Source: Tessaracoccus coleopterorum (GTDB taxonomy: Bacteria > Actinomycetota > Actinomycetes > Propionibacteriales > Propionibacteriaceae). From it: DNA of 64,000 nucleotides. This document shows, in pieces, positions 1 through 9,522 of the stretch. Location: the NCBI RefSeq assembly GCF_011174705.1, contig NZ_JAANIJ010000001.1:2914001-2978000 (forward strand). Reading direction: 5' to 3'. The position numbers and the translations under genes were made by a program. Positions within the stretch are counted from its first letter, which is position 1. Every line of letters begins with the position of its first letter. Under the pieces are notes generated by a model that was not told where the DNA came from, did no database searches, and saw nothing but the letters and a program-made list of their open reading frames with translations.

Positions 1-27
1 GGGCCTCCGCCATGCCCGGCCGGACGC

Positions 28-33
28 TAGGCT
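28..33 (+). promoter_or_regulatory. Leaderless -10 element of the first gene
   Basis: TAGGCT lies seven bases before the ATG at 41. This spacing puts the transcription start at or next to the A of the start codon, the usual geometry of a leaderless actinobacterial mRNA. No Shine-Dalgarno sequence is visible before this ATG, which fits. The -35 side is cut off or not recognisable. Confidence 0.55.
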
Positions 34-40
34 CTGGCCC

Positions 41-541
41 ATGCCGGAACTTCCCCAGGTGCCTCGTGACCGTCTGGGTGAGGTGGCCTACCGCGCGCTC
101 TGGTGGGCCATCGTGGTCCTGCCCGGGAGCGTCTTCCTGCTGCGGGCCGCGACGACCGAGCCTGCGGGCATCTTCTTCCTCTACACCGTGATCGCGTTCC
201 CGGCCACCGTGGCCCTGCAGGTGATCGCCGGCCTGCTCGCCTGGTCATACCGGAGGCAGCAGTGGCGCCACTTCCTCGGCCGCCGCTCTGCCACGCTCTC
301 GTTCATCTACTACGGACTCTGGCTGCTGCTCGCGCTGACCCTGCCCGAGTCGGCGCCCGGGCGTGACCTGCCTTCACTGGTCGGCCGCATCTTCGGGTCG
401 GGGTTCGCGGAGGTGCTGAGCGGGCTGATCATCGTCGCCCTGCCCCTGACCTATGTCGCGCTGCTGGCGCTGATCGTGGTCGAGGGACGGCGGGCTGTCA
501 GCGCCTGGGCGAGCGCCCAGCCTCCCACCCGCTCCGGGTAG
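41..541 (+). CDS. Small multi-pass membrane protein, function unknown
   Basis: An intact 166-residue frame with about four hydrophobic segments, at roughly residues 16-35, 45-65, 84-105 and 127-150, separated by short basic loops (for example YRRQQWRHF near residue 70). The mix of hydrophobic helices and arginine-rich turns suggests an integral inner-membrane protein with no soluble domain. I do not recognise the family. The start is fixed by a TAGGCT -10 element seven bases upstream and by good coding bias from the ATG. It converges on the rhodanese gene, whose stop lies 25 bases away. It is one of the few long frames here without a frameshift. Confidence 0.75.
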   Translation: MPELPQVPRDRLGEVAYRALWWAIVVLPGSVFLLRAATTEPAGIFFLYTVIAFPATVALQVIAGLLAWSYRRQQWRHFLGRRSATLSFIYYGLWLLLALTLPESAPGRDLPSLVGRIFGSGFAEVLSGLIIVALPLTYVALLALIVVEGRRAVSAWASAQPPTRSG

Positions 542-565
542 ACGCCGGCACCGGGTGCGCTGTCC

Positions 566-985
566 CTAGCGCTTGTCGAGGGATACGGCTCGATGGGATG
601 CCCGGCCGAGCGCCATGCGGCGAAGCCCCGGCGATGTGTGTGACGTCATCCCTGCCCATCTCCCTCAGGGTCGCCACCGCCAGCGCGGAACGCCACGCGG
701 AGGCGCAGTAGAGGACGAGGCGACGGCCGTCGTCGAGCACGGGACGGTGGTAGGGGCTCGCGGGGTCGATCCAGAACTCGAGCATGCCGCGGGGTGCCCG
801 GTAGGCGCCCGGGATGATCCCCTCCCGCTCCCATTCCTGCGGCTCGCGGATGTCGACGAAGAGGGTGGAGTCGTCGCCGAGCAGGCCGCATGCCTCGTCG
901 AGCGGCAGCGGGGCGTCGAGTCGATCGACCTGGCCACCAACGCGGCCGCCGACACGCCCAGCGGGCTGCCCGGGATGCGTGACAT
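566..985 (-). CDS. Rhodanese-like domain protein (frameshifted in this assembly)
   Basis: Joining three minus frames gives a single-domain rhodanese of about 140 residues. Visible marks are the VDIREPQEWER segment, the PGAYRAPRG stretch, and an active-site loop around LYCASAWRSA with the catalytic Cys in the expected place. Such proteins transfer sulfur from persulfides or act as sulfur carriers in the cytoplasm. The frame is broken near 931, 621 and 583. Restoring one G or C in each run gives a continuous protein ending VSLDKR and a TAG at 566-568. The ATG at 985 has an AGGAGG Shine-Dalgarno sequence about six bases before it. The biological substrate cannot be told. Confidence 0.8.
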
Positions 986-1088
986 GGTGGCCTCCTGCGT
1001 TGGGGGTGACGCTCCTGAGCGTACGCCTGGGCCCACCGGTGGCGTGGGAACCGTCGTGGAGAGGCGGGATGAACGTGGACGACGGAAA

Positions 1089-1123
1089 GGCGGGCCGTCA
1101 GCCGTCGTGCTGACGTCCCGCCT
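1089..1123 (-). terminator. Intrinsic terminator hairpin after the anchored ectodomain protein
   Basis: Arms AGGCGGG-CGTCAGC and GCTGACG-CCCGCCT pair around a six-base CGTCGT loop with one internal mismatch. On the minus strand the stem is followed by a short T-containing run (TTTCC). It sits 25 bases past the stop of the minus-strand gene ending at 1148. Confidence 0.65.
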
Positions 1124-1147
1124 CCGTGGTTGCTTCCCGAGGTGCTG

Positions 1148-2056
1148 CTACCTGAGCAGGTTCTGTGCGGCCTGGTCCAGCGCCGCGGGCATCGCGCACT
1201 GACCCGCGTCCTGGTCGGGGCCGGGGCCACAGTTGTAGTCCATCCCCTGCACCTTCTCGGTCAGCCACAGCACGCGGTCGCCCGCCTGCAGCACCAACGT
1301 CGAGGTGAAGATGCCATCCTCCGCGTCGGGGAAGAGCCCCGAGCCGGTCACGTAGGCCATCTCCACCGGGTCAGCGTCCACCGCCGAGGCATCGAAGGGG
1401 ACGCCGTCGGTCAGGTCGGCGGTGCCGGGATCGGTGAGCCCGGCGTCCGTCATCTGCGCCCTGCAGCCGAGCGCCGCGTCACGGATCGTGCCGAACGCCT
1501 GCCCGGCGTCGGCCGCCGAGTCGTACTGGAGCACGGTGGCCCAGCCGAACGGCTCGGTGTTGTCGACGCCGCCGATCTCCCGCACCAGCACGGCGTCGGG
1601 GAGCCGACGTCGCCGGGGTCGCAGACACCCTTCGCGGCGCCCAGATCGGTGCGCTCACCCATCACCTTGCCCCCGTCGAGGGCCTCGGGTGGGAAGAACG
1701 CCTCGACTCCCGGCACCGTCTCCCACCCAGCTGTCGGACCGGGGTGGGAGCGTCGGTGGGCTGGGGGTGGGCCCGACCGGCGTCTCGGTGGGATCGACCT
1801 GGCTCGGGTAGCGGTCGGTGTCGGGGTCGGGCTCGCCGTGTTGGCCCAGATCGGGTCGTTCAGCACGCCGTCGAGGAGCGGGGAGGTATAGACGCCGAAC
1901 CCGGCGGCGACGGCGACCGCGGCGGCACCGACGGTCGTCGCGACCCGGCGGGTGGTGCGGCGGCGGTTGCCGAGTCGGCGGATCTCTGATGGGGCAGCAT
2001 GGGACCTCCTTGGCCCTGGCCGAGAGTTGGTCCAGCTGGGGGATGCGGTCAGGCAT
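1148..2056 (-). CDS. Membrane-anchored ectodomain protein downstream of ECF sigma factor
   Basis: The reconstructed protein is about 300 residues. It has a short cytoplasmic part (MPDRIPQLDQLSARAKE), one transmembrane helix (TVGAAAVAVAAGFGVYT), a Pro/Thr-rich stalk (TASPTPTPTAT) and a C-terminal extracytoplasmic domain of about 190 residues with at least three cysteines. Its ATG lies within the end of the sigma gene (ATGCCTGA overlap), so the two are translationally coupled. That position is typical of an anti-sigma or signal-sensing partner, but I see no HxxxCxxC zinc anti-sigma motif. The frame is interrupted near 1995, 1850 and 1600. Function is inferred from position only. Confidence 0.65.
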
Positions 2057-2539
2057 GACGGACCTCCGGTTCGGGTGCGAGCAGCTGCGCGAGGGTGGCG
2101 CGGCCGCGTGACAGGCGTGCCTTGACGGTGCCGGTGGGGCGCCGACCTCCTGCGCCACCTGGGTCACGCTCAGGTCGCACAGGTGGTAGAGGACGATGGC
2201 CCGGCGCTGGTCCTCCGGCAGCTTCGCCAGCGCCGCCTCGAGGGCGATCCGGTCGGGCGTGGGTTCGACGTCGCGGGCGTGTTCCAGCGCGCGGTCGGGT
2301 TGGCGGAAGGCCCGCCTGGCCTTGCGCCAGCGGCTGACGGCGAGCCGGTAGGCCGTGGTGCGTACCCAGGCCTCCGGCGAGTTCGCGGTGTCGAGCTTGT
2401 GGCGGTGGTCCCAGGCACGGATGAAGGCCTCCTGGACGCAGTCCTGGGCCTCGGTCAGGTTGCCGCACATCGCGTAGATGGCGCCGACGACCCGGCTGAA
2501 CGACGTCGCATAGAAGCGGTCGAACTGTTCCTCGTCCAC
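2049..2539 (-). CDS. ECF sigma factor, SigE-family type
   Basis: About 162 residues, the size of an ECF sigma factor. Region 2 is seen near residues 10-75 (YAMCGNLTEAQDCVQEAFIRAW, then EAWVRTTAYRLAVSRWR). Region 4 is seen near residues 105-150 (LPEDQRRAIVLYHLCDLSVTQVAQ, a helix-turn-helix). It should direct RNA polymerase to a small extracytoplasmic-stress regulon. The start is a GTG at 2539 preceded by AGGAGAGGGGG. One frameshift near 2140 separates region 4 from its last 28 residues, TVKARLSRGRATLAQLL onward. The next gene begins inside its stop codon region, which marks an operon with the anchored ectodomain protein. Confidence 0.85.
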
Positions 2540-2658
2540 TGGTTTCCCCCTCTCCTGAAGTGTTGTTCATGCTAGATACGTCCGCCGGGGGCGGCGGTTG
2601 CATCGCATGATCAGGAAAGTGGGGGCTCCGTCGTGCCGACCCGGTGACGGCGCGGGCG

Positions 2659-5433
2659 TCAGTGGGTGGCGAGCAGCTCCGCGAGCGACATGGAGGAGCG
2701 GTCGGCCAGTGAGGTCAGCTGCGTCTGGCAGGAGAAGCCGTCGGCCAGCACGATCGCGTCGGGGCGGGCCTCGACGGCCGGGCCCAGGTCGTGCTCGAAC
2801 ACCTTCACGCTGACGTCGTGATGGCCGCGTTCGACGCCGAAGTTGCCCGCCAGGCCGCAGCAGCCGCCGACCACCACGAGCTCCGCGCCGGTCGCCTCGA
2901 GGAGCGCACGGTCTCTCGCCCAACCGAGCACGGAGGCGTGGTGGCAGTGCGGCTGCGCCACGATCGTGTGCCCGCTGAGGTCGGGGGCGGTGAAGTCGGG
3001 ATCCCGGTCGAGGAACTCGGCCAGCGTCAGCACGGCCCCGTTGAGGGCGGCGACGTTGGCGTCGTCGGGGAGCAGCTCAGGAGCGTCGCTCCGCCACACC
3101 GCCGTGCAGGAGGGCTCGACGCCGATGACCGGTACGCCCTCGGCCACGTAGGGGGCGAGCACGGCCGCCGCATTGGTGAGCTGGCGGCGGGCGCCGTCCA
3201 ACTGACCGGTCGAGATCCAGGTGAGGCCGCAGCAGGCGGTCTCGTTCAGCACCTCCGGCTCGTAGCCGAGGCGCACCAGCAGCTGGGCCATGGCGGCGAA
3301 CGAGTTCGACTCGAAGCAGTCCGAGAACGAGTCGACCCAGATCAGCACCCTGCCCTTGGTGCCGGCGGGTCCCTTCCCGAGGCGGGAGCGGGCAGTCCGC
3401 GACGCGAACGTCGGGATCTGACGGCGCGCGTCGACCCCGGCGCCCCAGCGGAGCGCCCTGCCGAGGCCGGGGCCCGGCCGATCGCGTTGACCAGTCGGCC
3501 GAGGCCGGGGACGGTCGTGATGAGGCGGCCCCAACGCGGCAGCCAGCCCAACGCGTAGTGGTTACGGGGCGCAGCCGTCCCTTGTAGGTCTCGTGTGTGA
3601 CGCGGGCCTTGTAGGCGGCCATGTCGACGCCGGTGGGGCAGTCGCGGGCGCAGCCCTTGCACGAGAGGCACAGGTCGAGGGCGGCGTGCACCTCGGGGAG
3701 CGCCAGCCCTGCGTGATGAGGGAGCCGTTGACCATCTCCTGCAGCACGCGGGCGCGGCCGCGGGTCGAGTCCTTCTCGTTGCGGGTGGCCTGGAAGCTCG
3801 GGCACATCACCCCGCCCGTCGCCGTGGAGTTGGCGAGGCACTTGCCGACGCCTGAGCACTGGTGCACGGCCTCGACGAACTCGGCGGCGTCGGCCGAGAG
3901 GGGCGACCGGCTGACCGCCACCATCCGGAGGTCCTGTTCGACGGGGCCGGGTCGACCAGCACCCGGGATTCAGCAGGCCGCGCGGGTCGAACAGCCTCTT
4001 GACCTGCCCGAACAGTTCGATGGCCTCCGGAGAGTACATGTGGGGAGCAGCGCGGAGCGGGCCCGCCCGTCGCCGTGCTCGCCCGACATCGAGCCGCCGA
4101 AGCGGGCCACCAGCATGGCGGCCTCCGTCACGAACTCCTTGTACCGCTCCGCGCCGTCGGGCGCGGTGAGGGGAAGTCGATCCGGCAGTGGACGCAGCCG
4201 TCGCCGAAGTGTCCGTAGGGAAGGCCGTGCAGGCCGTGCCGTTCGAGCAGTGCGTCGAACTCGCGCAGGTACTCGCCCAGGTGCTGCGGCGGGACGGCGG
4301 CGTCCTCCCAGCCACCGTAGGCGGGCTTCGCGAGGCTGACTCCCGCAAGGCCGGCGCCGTCGGCGCGGATCTTCCACAACTGGGAGGCCCGGGCGGGGTC
4401 GTCGACGATCCATCCCTCGGTGGCGGCGGCCGCTCCGACGAGGGCATCGGCGCGGGCACGCACCTCGGCCGCGTCTCCGCCGACGAGTTCGAGGAACATC
4501 CAGCCGTCCCCGGCCGGCAGTGCGCCGACGCTGTCGGGCCCGTTCTTCGCGATGACGACGTCGACGATGCGGCGGTCGAGGCCCTCGCAGGCGGTGGGGG
4601 AGAAGCGCAGCAGGTTGGAGATGTCGTCGCCCGCGTCGGGCATCGTCGGGTAGCCGAGCGCCACCATCAACCGCTCGGGGCATCGGCCACGAGCCGGACG
4701 GTGGCGCGGACGATGACGCCGAGGGTGCCCTCGGTGCCCGCGAAGAACTTGGCGGTATCGAACTTCCGCTCCGGAAGCAGGTGCTCCAACGAGTAGCCGG
4801 ACACCTGCCGGCTGAAGGTGCCGAACCCGGTGCGGATGGTGCCGAGGTTGGCGGCGACGAGCGAGCGCAGTTCCGGGAGGTCGTCGACGCCGAGGGTGAC
4901 GAGGTCGCCGTTGCCCGTGACGATGTCGAGGCTCACCACGTTGTCGGCCATCCGGCCGTAGCCGAGGGCGCGGGGCCGCAGGCGTTGTTGCCGATCATTC
5001 CGCCGACGGTGCAGCGGTTGGAGGTCGACGGGTCGGGGCCCAGCCGCAGCCCGTGCGGGCGGGCCGCCTGCTGGAGTTGGTCCTGCACGACGCCCGGGTC
5101 GATCACGGCGGTCCGTGCGACGGGGTCGATCGAATGGATCGTGGTGAGGTGCCTGGCCACGTCGATCACGAGGCCGGGTCCGACGGCGTTTCCGGCGCAC
5201 GAGGTGCCCGCGCCGCGCGCGGTGATGGGCACGCCCGCGTCGAGCGCGGCCCGTACCAACGTCACGAGTTCGTCAGGGGTGCGGGGGTGGGCGACCAGTT
5301 CGGGTTCGACGCGGTACAGCGACGCGTCGCTCGAGTACAGGGCCCGGGTGAGGGTGGAGTCGTCGAGGATCTCCGAGAGGCCCCCCAGCCGGTCGAGGAG
5401 TCGGGCCTGAGGCGAGGTGGCGGAGATGGTCAC
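2659..5433 (-). CDS. FAD-linked / Fe-S 2-hydroxyacid dehydrogenase (YdiJ/Dld2-like)
   Basis: A very long gene of about 925 residues in at least seven frame pieces. Order of parts: FAD-binding domain (residues 1-220, with ARGAGTSCAGNAVG and TVGGMIGNNACG), FAD-oxidase C-terminal domain (HGLPYGHFGDGCVHCRIDF, MSGEHGDG), a 4Fe-4S segment (CLSCKGCARDCPTGVD), and a C-terminal CCG cysteine-rich domain (ETACCGLTW, GGCCGLAGNFG). This fused GlcD-plus-GlpC layout is that of membrane-associated D-lactate or D-2-hydroxyglutarate dehydrogenases passing electrons to quinone; the substrate is not readable. The GTG start is four bases after the marR stop, so the two form an operon. Breaks in homopolymers look artefactual. 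Confidence 0.85.
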
Positions 5434-5437
5434 CGCC

Positions 5438-5893
5438 CTAGTCTGCCACCGCCAGTGTCGCCTGCATCGCGCGGCCCAGCGCCGCGAAGTCCTCCGGCGA
5501 GATCGCGTCGACGAACACGCGCCGCACGGAGTCGACGTGGGCGGGGGCAGCCTCCTTCAGCAGGTCGAAGCCCTTTGGAGTCATGTGGGCCTGTACCCCG
5601 CGGCCGTCGGAGGAGCACGACGAGCGGGTCACGTAGCCGGCCTGTTCCATCCGCTTGATCGTGTGCGTGAGGCGGGAGCGCGAGTGGCCGACGGCCGCGG
5701 CGAGCTCGCCCATCCGGATGGTGTGGTCGGGTGATTCGCTCAGCCGCACGAGCAGCTCGTACTCCGACAGGCTCAGATTGAAGCGGCGCAGCTCGGCGTC
5801 CAGATACTCTTCGATGTGCGTCTTGGCCAGGAGATAGCTCCGCCAGACCCTCTGCTGACTCTCGTTGAGCCAGCCCGACACTGGTTCAGACAT
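5438..5893 (-). CDS. MarR-family transcriptional regulator
   Basis: An intact 151-residue protein. The winged helix lies at about residues 35-100: SLSEYELLVRLSESP, then IRMGELAAAVGHSRSRLTHTIKRMEQAGYV as the recognition helix, then the wing with a DGR turn (SSDGRGVQAHMTPKG). C-terminal helices would form the dimer. The first ATG at 5893 is preferred over the upstream frame because a TAGAAT -10 sits seven bases before it. It is co-transcribed with the FAD/Fe-S dehydrogenase and divergent from the acyl-CoA synthetase, so it probably controls one or both. The ligand is unknown. Confidence 0.9.
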   Translation of the reverse strand: MSEPVSGWLNESQQRVWRSYLLAKTHIEEYLDAELRRFNLSLSEYELLVRLSESPDHTIRMGELAAAVGHSRSRLTHTIKRMEQAGYVTRSSCSSDGRGVQAHMTPKGFDLLKEAAPAHVDSVRRVFVDAISPEDFAALGRAMQATLAVAD

Positions 5894-5900
5894 GGCCGCG

Positions 5901-5906
5901 ATTCTA
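5901..5906 (-). promoter_or_regulatory. Leaderless -10 element of marR
   Basis: On the minus strand TAGAAT is followed by seven bases and the ATG of the MarR gene. An AT-rich patch (TTGAAATCTAAATC) just upstream stands out against the GC-rich background and may hold the -35 and the regulator's own operator, although I see no clean palindrome in it. Confidence 0.6.
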
Positions 5907-6009
5907 CCACGTGATTTAGATTTCAAGCATGTCGGGTCTCCCGCGAGTGGGCCGGGGACGTTACTCTTGCGGCAAACCCAGTCCCGGATGACCCGAGAAA
6001 GAGCCGAAG

Positions 6010-7836
6010 ATGTCTGTTCGCGAAGAGATCCTTGCCAGTTCACCGAGCAGCGTGGGCGAACTCCTCCGCAGGAGGGTCGCCGCCACCCCCGACCGTCCCG
6101 CCTTCATGGTGCCCGACGGCGCGACGGAGGGCCCGAACACCTGGACCACCGTGTCGTGGCGGCAGACCGGCGACATCGTCGACAGCCTCGCGGGCGGCCT
6201 GCTGGCGCGTGGCCTGAAGTACGAGGAGCGGGTGGCGATCGCCTCCAACACCCGGGTTGAGTGGATCTACCTCGACCTCGCCATCGCGGTGGCGGCCGGA
6301 GCCACCACCACCGTGTACCCCAACACCAAGGCCGATGACGTCGACTACATCCTGTCCGACTCGGGCACCCGCATCCTGGTGGCCGAGGACGCGGCCCAGG
6401 TCGAGAAGGTGCTCGGGGACGCCTCGCTCACCGAACAGATCCACACCATCGTGGTGCTCGACACCGCCGGTGTCACCCTCAACGACCGCATCCTCTCCTA
6501 CGAGCAGCTCCTCGCACTCGGCGATGCGTTCAACGCGGAGAACCCGGGAGCCCTGGACGAGTCGATCGCCTCGACCGGACCCGACACGCTCTCGACCCTG
6601 ATCTACACCTCAGGCACCACCGGCCGCCCAAGGGCGTCAGGCTCAACCACGTCTGCTGGACCTACGTCAGCGCATCGGTGCTCCGCCTCGGGATCCTCGA
6701 CGAGGACGACCTCCAGTACCTGTGGCTGCCGCTCAGCCACGTGTTCGGCAAGGCCCTCATCTCCTGCCAGATCGCGTACGGCTTCTGCTCGGCGGTCGAC
6801 GGTCGCATCGACAAGATCGTCCAGGGCCTCGGCGAGGTCCGCCCGACCATCATGTGCGGCGCTCCCCGTATCTTCGAGAAGGTGCGTGGCGCGGTGCTCA
6901 CCGGCAACACCGGCCTGAAGGCCAAGATCGCCCGCTGGGCCTTCTCCGTCGGCTACGACACGATCGACGACCGGCTCGCCGGCCGCGAGATCACCGGCGC
7001 GCTCGCACTCAAGTACAAGATCGCCGACAGGCTCGTGTTCTCGAAGCTCAAGGAGAGGCTCGGCGGCCGCATCAAGTTCATGATCTCCGGCTCGGCCAAG
7101 CTCAGCCCCAGGTGCAGAAGTGGTTCTACGCGGCGGGCATCCTGATCGTCGAGGGCTACGGTGCCACCGAGACCAGCGCGATCGTCGGCGTCGACCTGCC
7201 GACCGATCCCCACCTGGGCACCGTCGGGGCCCCGCTGCCGGGCATCGAGGCCAGGCTCGCCGACGATGGTGAGCTGCTCCTCAACGGGCCGACGATGGCG
7301 GCCGGCTACCACAACCTCCCCGAACAGACGACCGAGACCTTCGTCGACGGCTGGTACCACACCGGCGACATCGCCCAGATCGCCGAGAGCGGCCACATCC
7401 GCATCACCGACCGGAAGAAGGACCTCTTCAAGACCTCCGGCGGCAAGTACGTCGCACCGCAGAAGGTGGAGGCGGCCATCCAGGCGAACATCCCCTACAT
7501 CGCCCAGTCGATCGCCGTGGGCGACGGGCGCAAGTACGTCTCGGCGCTCGTGGTCCTCGACCCCGCGCTCCTGCAGAAGTGGGCCGACAAGCGCGGCCTC
7601 CAGGGCAGCTACGCCGAGCTGTCGCAGCGTCCCGAGATCCACGCCTCCATCGAGAAGCAGATGACCAGGGCCAACGCGAAGCTCGAGCGGTGGGAGACGG
7701 TCAAGAAGTTCGCGATCCTCGACCACGAGTTGACCGTGGAGAACTCGGGTGTCACCGCGAATATGAAGATCCGTCGTGGCGTCGTCGCAGACACCTACTC
7801 CGATCTCGTCGACTCGCTGTACCCCAGGGCGACTGA
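6010..7836 (+). CDS. Long-chain acyl-CoA synthetase (AMP-forming, FadD15-like)
   Basis: About 610 residues after joining three frames. It has the AMP-binding P-loop LIYTSGTTGRPKG (the break at about 6628 is one C lost inside it), the A5 motif VEGYGATETS, and the A7/A8 segment WYHTGDIAQI with RITDRKKDLFKTSGGKYV. It activates fatty acids to acyl-CoA via acyl-adenylate in the cytoplasm. The ATG at 6010 follows GAAAGAGCCGAAG; an earlier start is unlikely because the MarR promoter lies there. Restoring one G near 7829 gives the end YPRGD and a TGA at 7834-7836, directly abutting the thioesterase GTG. Length and motifs match FadD15-type synthetases. Confidence 0.88.
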
Positions 7837-8681
7837 GTGTTCCTGTACACGTGCCCCAGCGCTGGTCGGACATGGACGCGCAGGGGCACGTCAACAACGC
7901 CGTCATCATCGACTACCTGCAGGAGGCGCGCGTCGCGTTCCTGCGGCAGGGCCCGGCCTCTGCGCTGCTGGACAGCGGCGTGGTCGTCGTCTCGCACCAG
8001 ATCGAGTACCACCGCCCGATCGCCTATGACGCCCTGCCCGTCACGATCGAGCTCGGGGTCTCCGAGCTCAGGGCCTCCCGGTTGCAGCTCAGCTACACGG
8101 TGCGTCAGGGCGAGTTGGCCGCGGTCGCACGGACGGTGCTCTGCGCGTTCGACTTCGACCTGCAGCGGCCGATCCGGCTGCTGCCCGGGTACCGGGAGTT
8201 CTTCTCGGGGCACATGGTCGACGCCGCGCCGTTCCGGGTGATCGAGGCGCCGGAGCTCGCGGGCCGGGGCCTGCCCGTCCCGCTGCCCGTGCGGTGGTCC
8301 GACCTCGACGCCTACGGCCACGTCAATAACGCCATGGTCTACGACTTCGTCCAGCAGGCGCGCGTGGCGGCCACAACGACGTGGGACCCGACGATGGCGA
8401 GGGCGGGCACGAAGGACTCGGACCGGTTGTGGCTGGTGGTCCGGCAGGACGTGCACTACCTGAGCCAGATCCCGCACCGGGTGGAGCCGTTCACCGCGCT
8501 CGTTGCGCCGGTGAAGCTGGGATCGAGCTCCATGACGCTCGCCACGGAGATCATGGACCAGGGGAGCGGGCTCGTGTTCGCGCGGGCGACGACGGTGTTG
8601 GTCTCGGCCGACCTGACGGGACGCCCCGTCGACCTCGGGGACACGACACGCGCCCGCCTCGCGTCGCACCTGGCACCCTGA
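7837..8681 (+). CDS. Acyl-CoA thioesterase with two hotdog domains
   Basis: About 281 residues made of two 4HBT-like hotdog repeats. Each begins with the same signature, RWSDMDAQGHVNNAV near residue 10 and RWSDLDAYGHVNNAM near residue 155, where the Asp and the HVNN stretch form the active-site region. It likely hydrolyses acyl-CoA, balancing the synthetase directly upstream. The GTG start abuts the previous stop. One C is missing near 7856; with it the N-terminus reads MFLYTCPQRWSDMD, a form common in actinobacterial homologues. The remaining frame to the TGA at 8679-8681 is intact. It converges on nei2 with 17 bases between stops. Confidence 0.85.
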
Positions 8682-8698
8682 CCCGCGCCACGCGAGCG

Positions 8699-9522
8699 TC
8701 ACGCCTGGCACCGGGGCACCACCAGATGATGCGCTCCCGGCCCGCCTCGGGGTCGGCGACGCTCGTCGCCCCGCCGAGGGTGTCCTTCAGGATCGCCGTG
8801 CCGCAGCGCAGGCAGGGCCGACCGGCCCGGCCGAACACGAAGGTGGTGTGCCCGCGGCGGTGGTCGCCGGTGAACGTGCGCACGGGGCTCGACAGGTTGC
8901 CGCGCATCAACCGCGCCGACAGGTCGACGATGGCGGGCACATCCACCTCCGACACAGGGGTGGTCGGGCGGATCCCGCGCAGGAAGCAGGCCTCGGCGCG
9001 GTACTCGTTGCCGATGCCCGCCAGGTTGCGCTGATCGAGCAGGGCCTCGCCGATCGTGCGCCCCGGGTCGGCCAGGATCCGGCGCAGCGCCTCGTCCCTG
9101 CCCGACGGCGACCAGCGGCCCTCGCCACCCCAGTCGTCGGCCAGCAGGTCGGGCCCGAGCCACCCGGTGCGCGCGCCGAACTCGGAGGCGGGCCAGAGCT
9201 CCACCAGGCCGAGGGAGTGCCCCACCAGTTCGATGCCGCCCTCGACACGGATCACGACCCGGGCGGTGTGTGCAGGCAGCGACCAGCGGGTGCCCTCCGG
9301 GTGGATCCGCCAGGTGCCGTCCATCCGCAGGTGGGTGTGCAGTACCCGGGCTCCGACCCTCCAGAACAGGTGCTTGCCGTGCGGCCACACCCGCGTGACG
9401 GCCTCGCCCGCCAAGTCGGCCGTGGCGAGCCGGGGCACCCTGAACTGCGAGTACGTCACCGTCCGGCCGACCAGCGGCTGGAGCCGCTCCGAGAGCCTCC
9501 AGACGGAGTCACCCTCAGGCAC
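8699..9522 (-). CDS. nei: DNA glycosylase / AP lyase, endonuclease VIII family (Nei2)
   Basis: About 275 residues. After removal of the initiator Met the N-terminus is PEGDSVWR, where the Pro is the nucleophile and the Glu is catalytic. The H2TH region contains EALLDQRNLAGIGNEYRAE (about residues 150-170). The C-terminal zinc finger is CLRCG...WWCPRC, visible once one C is restored near 8713; the raw frame loses the last Cys. It excises oxidised bases and nicks the abasic site. The GTG start overlaps the end of lhr by eight bases (GTGCCTGA), so it is in one operon with that helicase, as in mycobacteria. Confidence 0.9.

Noticed and set aside
2540-2571. Upstream ATG (MNNTSGEG) as the sigma-factor start
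   Set aside because: It is out of frame with the sigma factor; the GTG at 2539 has a strong AGGAGAGGGGG site.
5901-5935. Clean MarR palindrome in the AT-rich patch
   Set aside because: The best twofold alignment matches only about 8 of 14 positions.
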